In this document: piece by piece, positions 1-8,926 of the stretch | How the letters are laid out: each line of letters opens with the position of its first letter | Numbering within the stretch: position 1 is the first letter of the stretch | NCBI GenBank assembly: GCA_000383355.1 | Contig: KB911097.1 | Location: 1-46,271 of the forward strand | DNA: 46,271 bases | Direction of reading: 5' to 3' | Source of the DNA: Flavobacterium sp. SCGC AAA160-P02 | GTDB taxonomy: Bacteria > Bacteroidota > Bacteroidia > Flavobacteriales > Flavobacteriaceae | Program-made: the position numbers and the translations under genes | Notes under the pieces: generated by a model | The model's input: only the letters and a program-made list of their open reading frames with translations | Told to the model about the DNA's origin: nothing | The model's database searches: none

Positions 1-435
1 CCGGTCTTAGCGGTGTTGGCTACTATTGCATCCGATTGATCAGAGGTAATACCGGTCTTAGCGGTGTTGGCTACTATTGCATCCGATTGATCGGAAGTAA
101 TGCCGGTCTTAGCGGTATTAGCTACTATCGCATCTGTTTGATCTGAAGTAATGCCGGTCTTAGCGGTATTAGCTACTATCGCATCCGATTGATCGGAAGT
201 AATGCCGGTCTTAGCGGTGTTGGCTACTATCGCATCTGTTTGATCGGAAGTAATACCGGTCTTAGCGGTGTTGTCTACAATTGCAGCAGCTTGTTCAGTA
301 GTAATGCCAACCTTAGCAGTATTATCTACAATCGCAGCAGCTTGTTCGGTGGTAATTCCAACTTTAGCAGTATTATCTACAATGGCAGAAGCTTGTTCAG
401 TAGTGATTCCAACTTTAGCAGTATTGGTAGCTATA
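1..435 (-). repeat. 51-bp in-frame tandem repeat array inside the fibre gene
   Basis: About eight and a half head-to-tail copies of a 51-bp unit begin at 1, 52, 103, 154, 205, 256, 307, 358 and 409. Each encodes 17 residues of the fibre protein on the minus strand. There are two subfamilies. Copies at the higher coordinates (encoded first) read VGITTEQ(A/S)AIVDN. Copies near the window edge read TGITSDQ(T/S)DAIVAN and are nearly identical in DNA, with S- and T-variants partly alternating. The array continues past the edge. There are no spacers, so it is not a CRISPR array. Confidence 0.92.
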
Positions 436-1451
436 TCAGTCACATTGGTTGCAATATTAGTTGAATTAGTATCTGTGATTCCTTTTAATTCTCTTCCCTG
501 GTTTGCTGATAAAGCATTGGTTGTACTGGTAGATGTTAAGTTATCATCAACTAATATATTAACGGTTGTATCTACCAAATTCTTTAAAACCTTTCCTTGC
601 TCTGCTGATAAAGGGAGCATGGTTCCACCCGTAGTTAGATCATCTACAATGTCAACTATTTTAATCCTTTCATTAATAGCTGTTGTATTATCAGCTAAAC
701 CTGATGTGTTTGTTGTTATATTGGAGCTATTTACAGCAATATCTGTTGAATTGGTATTAATACTAATTGTATTATTTGCAATAGCTGCAGCATTAGTAGC
801 TATATCTGATGTATTGGTTGTAATAGTAGTTTCATTATTTTTTACTTGGCTATCTAAAATTGTATCTGCATTATTTAGAGAAGTAGCGCCAGTAATAAAA
901 TTTGAAGATGCATTAGGTGAGTAAGTTCCATCAGAATTAAGACCAGCCCCCAATTGAGTAGTTGCTAATAAAGATTTAAGCAATATAATTTCTGCTTCAT
1001 TGTCTAATACAAGAGGTGTGTTTTCGGTATTTAAGGCAAACAATGCATACGGAACAGCTGTGAATGGAGCATTGCTTATTTCAATAAAATTAGAACAACC
1101 ATCATTTACACTTAAATCTACTTTTAAATTTTTTGGCAAGGAACTCCAAGTAATATCCTCAAAAGAACTTGCGTACCCACCGGTTCTGTCTTCAGTTCCA
1201 ATAATTAGATTCACCATCCCAACATCATCAGTTGTAGTGGTAAAAATTTCTTCATATTCTAGCGAATTTAGTTCATCTATAAATGAAAATTTTAGACAGA
1301 TATTTTTATTAGCGAGAGGTGCCTGATTATTGTTGAAACCAGGAAGCTCTTGTTCAATAGGATCTATAATTAAAGCTTGATAAGATATGCCTTTTGTCTG
1401 GCCATAACTTAAAGACCCAAAAAACAATAAAGCTATTAATATTTTTTTCAT
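1..1451 (-). CDS. Fibre-like repeat surface protein, 3' end cut by window edge
   Basis: The reading frame is open from ATG 1451 to the left edge (483 codons seen), so the C-terminus is missing. Residues 1-19 form a Sec signal peptide (MKKILIALLFFGSLSYGQ). A globular N-terminal part of about 150 residues follows. Then come clear heptads (TNTSDIA, TNAAAIA, TNSTDIA, TNTSGLA) with Asn at position 2 and Ile/Leu at position 6, as in trimeric coiled-coil fibres. Next are two segments of the type LPLSAEQGKVLKNL and ALSANQGRELK, a motif known from phage tail-fibre-like proteins. The visible end is an array of 17-residue repeats (AKTGITSDQSDAIVANT). It lies 10 bp after the barrel gene and is probably co-transcribed with it and with the T9SS protein. 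Inference: an exported trimeric fibre or adhesin. Whether it ends in a T9SS or S74 chaperone domain cannot be seen. Confidence 0.8.
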   Translation of the reverse strand, partial: MKKILIALLFFGSLSYGQTKGISYQALIIDPIEQELPGFNNNQAPLANKNICLKFSFIDELNSLEYEEIFTTTTDDVGMVNLIIGTEDRTGGYASSFEDITWSSLPKNLKVDLSVNDGCSNFIEISNAPFTAVPYALFALNTENTPLVLDNEAEIILLKSLLATTQLGAGLNSDGTYSPNASSNFITGATSLNNADTILDSQVKNNETTITTNTSDIATNAAAIANNTISINTNSTDIAVNSSNITTNTSGLADNTTAINERIKIVDIVDDLTTGGTMLPLSAEQGKVLKNLVDTTVNILVDDNLTSTSTTNALSANQGRELKGITDTNSTNIATNVTDIATNTAKVGITTEQASAIVDNTAKVGITTEQAAAIVDNTAKVGITTEQAAAIVDNTAKTGITSDQTDAIVANTAKTGITSDQSDAIVANTAKTGITSDQTDAIVANTAKTGITSDQSDAIVANTAKTGITSDQSDAIVANTAKT

Positions 1452-1461
1452 GCTGTTATGT

Positions 1462-2091
1462 TTATCTGTAAAGTGAGACTAGAAAGCCAACTTTTATTTG
1501 ATGTGTATTGTATGAGATTTTCTCTTCTGAATTATTAAATAAATGAAATGCCTTAGAAAAATTGTAACCCAAAGTTAATTTTAAGTTTCGTGCAATATTA
1601 TACTGAGAATTTAAGCCTATGAAAGGTTGAAGATTAACTCCTAAAAAATCTTCACTCTTTTCTAAGTCATAATAATTAGTATTAATAAACTGATCACCTC
1701 CAGTAAAAGTAGAGGTGCTAAAACCAGCAGTTAAAAAAGTATTTAATCCAGTATTATAGCAACAATTTGAAAGATTATAAGAAAATTTATTGATGATTCC
1801 CATGTATCTTGTTTTCCAAGAATAATTTGAACCAGCACCTGATGCTTCCGCACTAAATTCGTTGTAAACAAAACCTATAGAATATAGTAGTTTATAGTTG
1901 TTAAAGCTATGTAAGTAACCTACTTCAAAGTTAGTTCCAGACCCACTTCTAAATTCTAAATTCTCATCACTTTCATTAGAACTTTTGTAGTCATAGCTGG
2001 TTGTATTATTACCAGTACTCATATAAATTTCTTGAGCTATAGCATTAAAAGTTAATAAGACTATGAAAATAAATAGATAGGTGGTTCTCAA
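1462..2091 (-). CDS. Small outer-membrane beta-barrel protein
   Basis: This 209-residue protein has a signal peptide (MRTTYLFIFIVLLTFNAIAQ) followed by alternating hydrophobic and polar strands rich in Tyr, Phe and Asn. It ends in a strand ending SLYR, consistent with an 8-10 stranded outer-membrane barrel of the porin-family or OmpA-like type seen in Bacteroidota. The start is TTG at 2091, which overlaps the TGA stop of the upstream T9SS gene (TTGA). The first ATG lies after the signal peptide, at residue 24, so the TTG start is preferred because it keeps the signal peptide. It is the middle gene of a three-gene run with the T9SS-sorted protein and the fibre protein, so it may anchor or assist one of them at the surface (inference). 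The specific function is unknown. Confidence 0.75.
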   Translation of the reverse strand: MRTTYLFIFIVLLTFNAIAQEIYMSTGNNTTSYDYKSSNESDENLEFRSGSGTNFEVGYLHSFNNYKLLYSIGFVYNEFSAEASGAGSNYSWKTRYMGIINKFSYNLSNCCYNTGLNTFLTAGFSTSTFTGGDQFINTNYYDLEKSEDFLGVNLQPFIGLNSQYNIARNLKLTLGYNFSKAFHLFNNSEEKISYNTHQIKVGFLVSLYR

Positions 2092-2564
2092 ATTTTAATG
2101 ATTTTAGTATAATGGTTTAACTCTTTACCGTATAATCTCACTAAATAAGTTCCAATAGATAATGTAGAGAGATTTAGAGTATATTGATTGTTTGTTATTA
2201 ATTGTTCTTTACCGAAAACCAGCTTGCCGTTAATGTCAAAAATTTGAACTGTTACTTTATCCGCATTTATATTGTTTAAATTAAAATTAACTATCTCTGT
2301 AAATGGGTTTGGAGATGTTGTAATGTGTATTTTATCAGATGATGAAAGGTAATTAGCCCACAGAGATTGCTGAAACCCTTGTTGGACAGAAAAACTTCCT
2401 TTAAAATTGCCGGTAACAGAAAGTTGACCAATGGTATGCTTAACAATTACTCCTGAATTAGTTGTCGAAGTTTTTCCTTGAGAACTAATCATTTGATGAT
2501 GAACTTTTTGACCAAAAAGTTTAAAAACAACTATGATAAAAACAAATGTTAAAATAGACCTCAT
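2088..2564 (-). CDS. T9SS type A sorting-domain protein, small secreted
   Basis: A 158-residue protein with a Sec signal peptide (residues 1-18, ending FGQ). A middle region contains VKHTIGQLSVTGNFKG and VQQGFQQ. The C-terminus is a typical type IX secretion sorting domain of about 75 residues: SPNPF, then VQIFDINGKLV, then LSIGTYLVRL, ending TKIIKI. The family is exported across the outer membrane by T9SS and often anchored at the surface. Apart from the sorting domain there is little mature protein (about 65 residues), so it is probably a structural or accessory surface component. It is the first gene of the cluster; its stop overlaps the TTG start of the barrel gene, which suggests translational coupling. 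No clear TAnnTTTG promoter was found upstream. Confidence 0.85.
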   Translation of the reverse strand: MRSILTFVFIIVVFKLFGQKVHHQMISSQGKTSTTNSGVIVKHTIGQLSVTGNFKGSFSVQQGFQQSLWANYLSSSDKIHITTSPNPFTEIVNFNLNNINADKVTVQIFDINGKLVFGKEQLITNNQYTLNLSTLSIGTYLVRLYGKELNHYTKIIKI

Positions 2565-2782
2565 TAATTGCTAGTGACATTGATATTAATAATAACAAAA
2601 ATTTTTTTTATAAATTGTTGAGCTTAGGAGACGATCAACTTAGAGGAGGTTTTTATGTGTTTTCTTACACAGAAAAATAACTTAATGAAAGTATGAAAAA
2701 AATGGTTTAAATTAAAAGAAAAACAACTAAAAAACAATAACCAGAACACTTTGAGTAAAATCAGAACATTTTTATATGCTTT

Positions 2783-4455
2783 TTAAAAATCTGCAGGAAC
2801 TGTAAAATGTATTTTTTCTTTAGAAGTTGGGTGTGTAAATTCAATAAACTCGGCATGCAAATACAATCGGTCTTGTTTTGTTCCGTAAAGGTCATCGCCT
2901 ACAATTGGCATATTTAATCCATCTTTATGGGCGGCATGAACCCTTAATTGATGAGTTCTACCAGTAATTGGATAAAAAATGACTACGGGTTTGATTGTTG
3001 TTTTGATCTACAGTTACCCATTTAGTTTTGGCTTTTTTTTCCGTTTGTAAAGTCTACCAATTGTCTTGGTCTGTCATCTATATCTAAACGCAAAGGAAGC
3101 TGTATAGTTCCGTTTTTTTCTGTTAGATGTCCATCTAGCAAGGCTACATACCTCTTTTTTACAGTTCGTTTAATGAACTGACTTTGCAATATTTTGTTTG
3201 CTTCTTTTGTTTTGGCAAGTACTAAAATACCAGAGGTAGACATGTCTAATCTGTGAACAATTAATGGCCCAGTAGCAGTTGGGTATAGCTCTTTAATTCT
3301 AGTATACACAGAATCGGTTATTTCTTTTCCTGGAACCGATAAAAACTCTGGTGGTTTGTTTACAACTATTAGATCATTATCTTCAAAAATAATGGATAAT
3401 TCTTCTTTTTCTGCTAGGTTTTTTAGTAATAAATTTTCGTCCATTTTAATTCCTTCTAGCATATGATTTAAAATAGGCTTGCACCTACTTAGACATGAAG
3501 GATAAAAGTTTTTGTGTTTTCTAATTTCAGAATTAGGGGAGATGCCCCACCAAAATTCTGCCATAACAACCGGAGTTAAATGATGCTCAAAAGCATACTG
3601 TAATAATTTTGGAGCAGAGCAATCTCCAGCACCTGCTGGAGGTTTTGCCAGAGGGTTATTAAAAATAGCCAATAATCCTTTTGTTTCTTTTTGTTGATTT
3701 AAGAATTGGTATTTTTCAAACAAGGTATTTTGAAGAATAGCAGAGGTCTCTTTTCTAAGTGTTATTAAACTTGAAATCTTGTTTTCAAAATCTGCTAGTA
3801 GATTCTTACTTTCTTCAATTTTATAAGAATAGTATTCTTGAAGTTCTTTGTAGAAAAACTGATCGTTATAACTTTCTTGCATCAATTTTTTAGAGAAGAT
3901 CTCAAAATTATTTTCATCTAAATTTGTTCTAGCTTCTTTTTTTCGAAGTCTTCTTGCTAGTTTTGAAGTCTTCATTTTCTTTCTTTGGGTAGCTAAATCT
4001 TCTTCAATTTTTTTACTCAGTTTTTTTACTGATTTTTTTAAAGAGAGATATGTTTTGTCTTTTTTTAGCAGCTGAATTTCTGCTCCAATTTCCTCAATTT
4101 TTTTTTCTCCTTGTATATAAAAACTTCCTTCGGTTCTCATATTAAAAATTGGAGGTACAAATATATCAGGCAAACTCTTATCGGCTAATTTTCCAGAAAA
4201 AGCAGCAATGTATCCAAGAGTGTCGTCTGCTTTTTTAACAACCAATACACCAAACATTTTTCCAATAGAATAGCTGTTTTCTCGATTGTGAAGTCCAAAA
4301 TCATGAATAAAATCTGTTTGATTTTCTAAGTATGTTTGTAGCTCTTTAGTAGCTATTTTAGCTAATTGATGTGGCTGGTAATAAAACGGAAATGTAAATT
4401 TTTCTGGAACTAAAATTCCAGAAATGTCTTCTTTAAAGTGTTGAAAATGAAGCAA
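2783..4455 (-). pseudogene. RluA-family pseudouridine synthase, broken by two +1 frameshifts
   Basis: The intact part (TTG start at 4455) has a long N-terminal region with a basic coiled-coil stretch, then the pseudouridine synthase domain: DNDLIVVNKPPEFLSVPG and, near residue 402, the catalytic motif HRLDMSTSGIL. The frame ends at 3022 after FTNGKKSQN. The expected continuation is present in other frames. Removing one base from an A8 tract (about 3039-3046) restores [17 protein letters not shown]. Removing one C of a CCC about 40 nt further on restores [15 protein letters not shown], and the frame then runs through HAEFIEF and ends VPADF at a TAA (2783-2785). Corrected length is about 556 residues, normal for the long Bacteroidota members. 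Either a recent pseudogene or two sequencing errors. A TAA lies in frame upstream of the TTG, and no ATG start is available. It follows polA on the same strand. Confidence 0.88.
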
Positions 4456-4498
4456 ATTTTTTAGTTAGTTTTTTAATGATGGATTTTGTTGTAAAAAC

Positions 4499-7351
4499 TT
4501 AATGTGCTTCCAACCAATTTTCTCCAATTCCTATTTCTACATCCAACGGAACTATCATTGAAAAAGCATGCTCCATTTCGTGTTTAATAATGGGTTTTAT
4601 GATCTCTAGCTCATCTTTATGTGCATCAAAGACCAATTCATCATGCACTTGCAATAACATTTTAGATTTAAAACCTTCTTTTTCAAAACGCTTATAGATA
4701 TTTATCATTGCTAGCTTTATAATGTCTGCGGCAGAGCCTTGAATGGGTGCATTTACTGCATTTCGTTCTGCTGCTCCTCTAACAATTGCATTTCTAGAAT
4801 TAATGTCTTTTAAATATCTACGGCGTTGTAATACGGTTTCTACATAGCCATTATCTCTTGCAAAATCTACTTGCGCAGACATATAGCTTCTCAATTTCGG
4901 ATAGGTTTCGTAATACAAATCAATGAGTTCTTTAGATTCTTTTCTGGTTAAATCTGTTTGATTGCTTAATCCAAAGGCAGAAACTCCATAAATAATACCA
5001 AAGTTTACAGTTTTTGCATTGCTTCGTTGTTCTCTGGTTACCTCTTCAATAGGTACGTTAAACACTTTTGCTGCTGTAGAAGCATGAATATCTTCACCGT
5101 TTTTAAAAGCCTCTATCATGGTTTCTTCTTCACTTAAAGCCGCAATAATTCGCAACTCTATTTGCGAGTAATCAGCGGCTAGTAATACATAATTTTCATC
5201 TCTTGGAATGAATGCTTTTCTTACTTGTTTTCCTCGCTCTGTTCTAATAGGAATGTTCTGTAAATTAGGGTTTGTAGAGCTTAATCTTCCTGTGGCAGCA
5301 ACTGCTTGTGCATAGGCTGTGTGAACTCTGCCCGTTTTTGGGTTTATTTCATTTGGCAATGCATCTAAATAGGTGCTTTGTAATTTTTTATACTGTCTAT
5401 ATTCTAGTACATTGGCAATAATTTCATGCTCTTTTGCTAAGTAAGATAATACATCTTCGGCAGTAGAATACTGACCTGTTTTTGTTTTTTTAGGTTTGTC
5501 TACCAACTTCATATTTTCAAACAATACAATTCCTAATTGTTTTGGTGAAGCAATATTAAATTCTTCACCCGCTTGTTCAAAGATGTTTTTCTCTAATCGA
5601 TTGATATCATCTGTTAAATGAACAGACAATTCCTTTAGAAAATCGGTATTTAAATTAATCCCTTCAATTTCCATAGCTGCTAATACTGAGACCAGCGGCA
5701 ATTCTATTTCATTAAACAACTTAGTAACATTACCATTTTCTAATTCATTTATAAAATGTTCTTTTAATTGAAGCGTGATGTCTGCGTCTTCTACTGCATA
5801 TTCTGTTTGGTCTTCTAAAGGAACTACGCGCATAGAAAGCTGATTTTTTCCTTTTTTACCAATTAACTCAGCAATAGAAACAGGTTGATAATTTAAGTAG
5901 GTTTCCGATAAAATATCCATTCCATGTCGCATGTCTGGATTAATCAAATAATGAGCAATCATAGTATCAAATAAAGAACCTTTAACGGGCATCTCATAGT
6001 TAGACAGTACCTTAATATCATACTTTAAGTTGTGGCCAATTTTTTGGATAGACTCATTTTCAAAAAACTCACGAAACTCTTCTAAAATAGCTTTCGTTTC
6101 AGCTTGGTCTTCTGGAAATGAAACATAATATCCTTTTCCAATTTCCCAAGAAAAAGCAATTCCAATTAGCTCAACTTCTAGTGCTTTTAATCCAGTTGTT
6201 TCTGTATCAAAACACACAGAAGATTGTTGTTGTAATTTTTTAAGCAATATTTTTCTAGAGAGCGGTGTTTGTACGTGCTGATAAAAATGATCAGTAGTTG
6301 CAATAGTTTTGTATCCTTGAACACTTTCTTGTTCTGAAACATTTCCAGTTCCTGGAGCAGCAAACAAATCAAATTGACCATTCTGGTTGCTGAGCGTAGT
6401 CGAAGTAACCTGCGCTGAACTCTTTGGCTGTGCAGTTTCAGAAGTTGTTGCGTTAGTTGTATCTGTTGCTGTGGTAAAAGTTTTTACAAAATTATCTGTA
6501 AGTCTTCGAAATTCTAGCTCAGTAAAAATTGCTTTTGTAGCTTCAATATCTGGCATGCACATTTTAAAGTTTTCTTCATGAAAGTCTACCGGAACATCCA
6601 GCATAATAGTAGCTAATTCTTTGGAGAGAATTCCCAATTCTTTAGCACCTTCAACTTTTTCTTTCATTTTACCTTTAAGATCTGCAGTGTTTTCTAACAA
6701 ATTTTCCATAGATCCATACTGCGCTAAGAACTTTTTGGCAGTTTTTTCACCAACACCTGGTAGTCCTGGAATATTGTCTACAGAATCTCCCATCATTCCT
6801 AAAAAATCTATGACTTGTTCAGGTCTTTCTACGCCAAATTTTTCCTGTATTTCTGGAATTCCCCAGGTTTCATAGCCACCCCCAAATCTAGGTCTATACA
6901 TGAAAATATTTTCAGAAACCAATTGCGCAAAATCTTTATCTGGCGTAACCATAAAAGTTTGGTATCCTTCTTTCTCTGCTTTTTTAGCTAAGGTTCCAAT
7001 AATATCATCAGCTTCATATCCTGCCAACACAACTGCAGGAATTTTCATTGCTTTTAAAATACTTTCTATAATAGGAACTGCAATTTTAATTGCCTCTGGC
7101 GTCTCTTGTCTGTTGGCTTTATATTCTGGGAAAGCCTCTGTTCTAGCAGCACTACCACCTCTATCAAAACAAACCGCTAAATGATCTGGTTTTTCTCGCT
7201 TTATAACATCAAGTAAAGAATTGGTGAAGCCTAAAATAGCAGAGGTATCCATCCCTTTTGAGTTAATTCTCGGGTTTTTAATAAAGGCATAATATCCTCT
7301 AAAAATTAATGCAAAAGCATCGAGTAAAAAAAGACGTTTTTTATCTGACAT
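4499..7351 (-). CDS. polA: DNA polymerase I
   Basis: A full-length PolA of about 950 residues, acting in Okazaki fragment processing and repair. The N-terminal 5'-3' exonuclease/flap domain shows LLDAFALIFRGYYAF, GYEADDIIGT and GDSVDNIPGLPGVGEKTA. The 3'-5' proofreading domain is intact: FDTETTG near residue 380, IGHNLKYD and YAVEDADITL. Polymerase motifs are A (LLAADYSQIELR, about 725), B (KTVNFGIIYG, about 779) and C (LQVHDELVFDA, about 903). ATG 7351 is chosen because MSDKKRLFLLDAFAL matches the family start; a longer frame from TTG 7399 adds 16 unlikely residues. The Thr/Ser-rich linker between the exonuclease domains carries a small palindromic element (6385-6410) without breaking the frame. 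It probably shares a transcript with the downstream pseudouridine synthase gene, 43 bp away. Confidence 0.97.
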   Translation of the reverse strand: MSDKKRLFLLDAFALIFRGYYAFIKNPRINSKGMDTSAILGFTNSLLDVIKREKPDHLAVCFDRGGSAARTEAFPEYKANRQETPEAIKIAVPIIESILKAMKIPAVVLAGYEADDIIGTLAKKAEKEGYQTFMVTPDKDFAQLVSENIFMYRPRFGGGYETWGIPEIQEKFGVERPEQVIDFLGMMGDSVDNIPGLPGVGEKTAKKFLAQYGSMENLLENTADLKGKMKEKVEGAKELGILSKELATIMLDVPVDFHEENFKMCMPDIEATKAIFTELEFRRLTDNFVKTFTTATDTTNATTSETAQPKSSAQVTSTTLSNQNGQFDLFAAPGTGNVSEQESVQGYKTIATTDHFYQHVQTPLSRKILLKKLQQQSSVCFDTETTGLKALEVELIGIAFSWEIGKGYYVSFPEDQAETKAILEEFREFFENESIQKIGHNLKYDIKVLSNYEMPVKGSLFDTMIAHYLINPDMRHGMDILSETYLNYQPVSIAELIGKKGKNQLSMRVVPLEDQTEYAVEDADITLQLKEHFINELENGNVTKLFNEIELPLVSVLAAMEIEGINLNTDFLKELSVHLTDDINRLEKNIFEQAGEEFNIASPKQLGIVLFENMKLVDKPKKTKTGQYSTAEDVLSYLAKEHEIIANVLEYRQYKKLQSTYLDALPNEINPKTGRVHTAYAQAVAATGRLSSTNPNLQNIPIRTERGKQVRKAFIPRDENYVLLAADYSQIELRIIAALSEEETMIEAFKNGEDIHASTAAKVFNVPIEEVTREQRSNAKTVNFGIIYGVSAFGLSNQTDLTRKESKELIDLYYETYPKLRSYMSAQVDFARDNGYVETVLQRRRYLKDINSRNAIVRGAAERNAVNAPIQGSAADIIKLAMINIYKRFEKEGFKSKMLLQVHDELVFDAHKDELEIIKPIIKHEMEHAFSMIVPLDVEIGIGENWLEAH
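6385..6410. repeat. Palindromic element inside the polA linker
   Basis: The 26-bp segment starts GGTTGCT and ends AGTAACC. These arms pair at six of seven positions, with the seventh G-U in RNA, around the core GAGCGTAGTCGA. It is visibly more GC-rich than its surroundings. The core resembles a dispersed CTTCGACTACGCTCAG-type repeat that I recall from flavobacterial intergenic DNA; that is memory and was not searched. On the coding strand it gives the in-frame residues VTSTTLSN in a non-conserved linker. No second copy was noticed in this window. Confidence 0.5.
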
Positions 7352-7586
7352 GAAGTTAGGTATTGAATTGTTAAAACTACAAAATATAAATTTTGCCAAA
7401 AAAAGAATCTCTAAAAATTGTCATAAGTTATGAGCATGATCATATTAGGTCTTTTAATCTAAGTTTCAAAAGGGTTAGAGTATGTTTTTATTTTCTTAAT
7501 AAGATTGATGTAAACTCCTGTTTTGTATCTCATTTTGTAAAGAAAACTTTAACATGCTAGTTAAAATTAGAGCTTTCTTTTTGAAG

Positions 7587-7594
7587 TATCTTTG
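7587..7594 (+). promoter_or_regulatory. Candidate -7 promoter element for the metallophosphoesterase gene
   Basis: TATCTTTG matches the Bacteroidota -7 consensus TAnnTTTG, 21 nt before ATG 7616. No good TTTG -33 partner is seen. The alternative TTG start at 7592 falls inside this element, which argues for ATG 7616. Confidence 0.4.
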
Positions 7595-7615
7595 AGCAGA
7601 CAAAACACACCAATT

Positions 7616-8839
7616 ATGTTACGATGGATTATCCCCTTATTGATTGCTTCAGCAATCATTTTTGTTCTCGAATACTATGCTTTTCAGGCAGTAAAAACGG
7701 TTACTAAAAATCGGGTAATTAGATGGGTTTGGTTAGGCATAGGATTGTTGGTATACCTCAACTTGTTGTATGTTATTTTTGCCACACCTAGCAATTCTGG
7801 TCAGACAAAACAGTTTCAAATGGCAACAGGAATGGTGATTACCATTTTAATTCCTAAAGTATTTATTTTAATAATCTTATTTGGTGAAGACATAGTTCGT
7901 TTGGTTCAAAAAATTATTTCATGGCTTGGTACTAATCCCACCCAATCCATTTCAGGAAGACGTAAATTTATTTCACAAATGGCACTGGGGTTGGCAGCAA
8001 TACCATTTACTTCATTTTTATATGGAATCATACAAGGGCGCTATAATTATAAAGTTTTAAAATATCAACTATCTTTTAAAGACTTACCAGATGCTTTTGA
8101 TGGATTTACCATTACCCAAATTTCAGACATTCATTCAGGAAGTTTTACCAATAAGGAGAAGGTACAATATGGTGTAGATATGATTAATGATCAGCATTCA
8201 GACTTGTTATTATTTACAGGAGACATTGTAAATAATAAAGCAAGTGAAATGGATAATTGGATTGATATGTTTGGGACTCTAAATGCACCTTATGGTAAAT
8301 ATGCTGTTTTAGGAAATCATGATTATGCAGAATATATTCGAGGAATAAGCAAAGAAGAAAAAGAAGTTCAATTTGAAGAAATAAAAAAGATTCATCCAAA
8401 AATAGGTTTTGATTTATTGTGCAATGAACATCGATATATTGAAAAAGATGGTCAAAAAATTGCATTAGTTGGTGTAGAAAATTGGGGGAAAAGTTTTAAA
8501 CAAGCAGGAGATCTTTCTAAAGCATCTGAGGGAGTAAACAAAAATGATTTTAAAATTCTAATGTCTCATGATCCATCTCATTGGGAGGCAGAAGTTAAGC
8601 AAGATGATTTAAACTATCACTTAACATTAAGTGGCCATACACATGGTTTACAAATGGGAATTGAAATTCCGGGGTGGTTTAAATGGAGTCCTTCAAAATA
8701 TGTATACAAGCAATGGGCAGGTTTGTATGAAGAGTATGGTAGATATATAAATGTAAACAGAGGTTTTGGCTATCATGCGTTCCCTGGAAGGGTAGGTATT
8801 TGGCCAGAAATTACTGTAATTGAGCTTAAAAAGACCTGA
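7616..8839 (+). CDS. Membrane-anchored metallophosphoesterase
   Basis: A calcineurin-like phosphoesterase of about 407 residues. Three or four hydrophobic segments occupy the first 150 residues, anchoring it in the inner membrane. The catalytic domain carries the binuclear metal motifs in order: SDIHSGS (about residue 171), FTGDIVN, LGNHDY (about 232), MSHDPSHW and SGHTHGLQ (about 339). The substrate is unknown; related membrane members cleave phosphodiesters or lipid head groups, so UDP-diacylglucosamine or phospholipid intermediates are possible but unproven. ATG 7616 is chosen over TTG 7592. The TGA stop lies inside a 7-bp stem (8833-8849, GACCTGA/TCAGGTC) that has no T-tract and could be a weak terminator or an mRNA 3' end. 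It is divergent from polA. Confidence 0.88.
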   Translation: MLRWIIPLLIASAIIFVLEYYAFQAVKTVTKNRVIRWVWLGIGLLVYLNLLYVIFATPSNSGQTKQFQMATGMVITILIPKVFILIILFGEDIVRLVQKIISWLGTNPTQSISGRRKFISQMALGLAAIPFTSFLYGIIQGRYNYKVLKYQLSFKDLPDAFDGFTITQISDIHSGSFTNKEKVQYGVDMINDQHSDLLLFTGDIVNNKASEMDNWIDMFGTLNAPYGKYAVLGNHDYAEYIRGISKEEKEVQFEEIKKIHPKIGFDLLCNEHRYIEKDGQKIALVGVENWGKSFKQAGDLSKASEGVNKNDFKILMSHDPSHWEAEVKQDDLNYHLTLSGHTHGLQMGIEIPGWFKWSPSKYVYKQWAGLYEEYGRYINVNRGFGYHAFPGRVGIWPEITVIELKKT

Positions 8840-8926
8840 TAATCAGGTCAATTCAACAGAAATGTTATATTTGTAGATAAGAAAACGCAGTTAATTGCGT
8901 TTCTACCCTAAGAAAAATGATTAAAA

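Noticed and set aside
1..435. CRISPR-like direct repeats
   Set aside because: The units are contiguous with no spacers, are a multiple of three in length and are translated.
189..1326. Plus-strand open frames of 91, 218 and 108 residues
   Set aside because: They lie antisense to the fibre gene, whose minus-strand frame has a signal peptide and runs unbroken to the edge. Their apparent repeats mirror the 51-bp units.
1..1451. Prophage tail fibre
   Set aside because: It has a Sec signal peptide, follows a T9SS-sorted protein and has no phage genes nearby.
7352..7399. N-terminal extension of PolA from TTG 7399
   Set aside because: The 16 added residues do not fit the family, and ATG 7351 matches the conserved start.
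7592..7615. TTG start of the metallophosphoesterase
   Set aside because: It falls within the candidate -7 promoter element; ATG 7616 directly precedes the first membrane helix.
8881..8902. Hairpin AAACGCA/TGCGTTT as a terminator
   Set aside because: The stem is short, with no clear T-tract. It was kept only as a note to the neighbouring gene.
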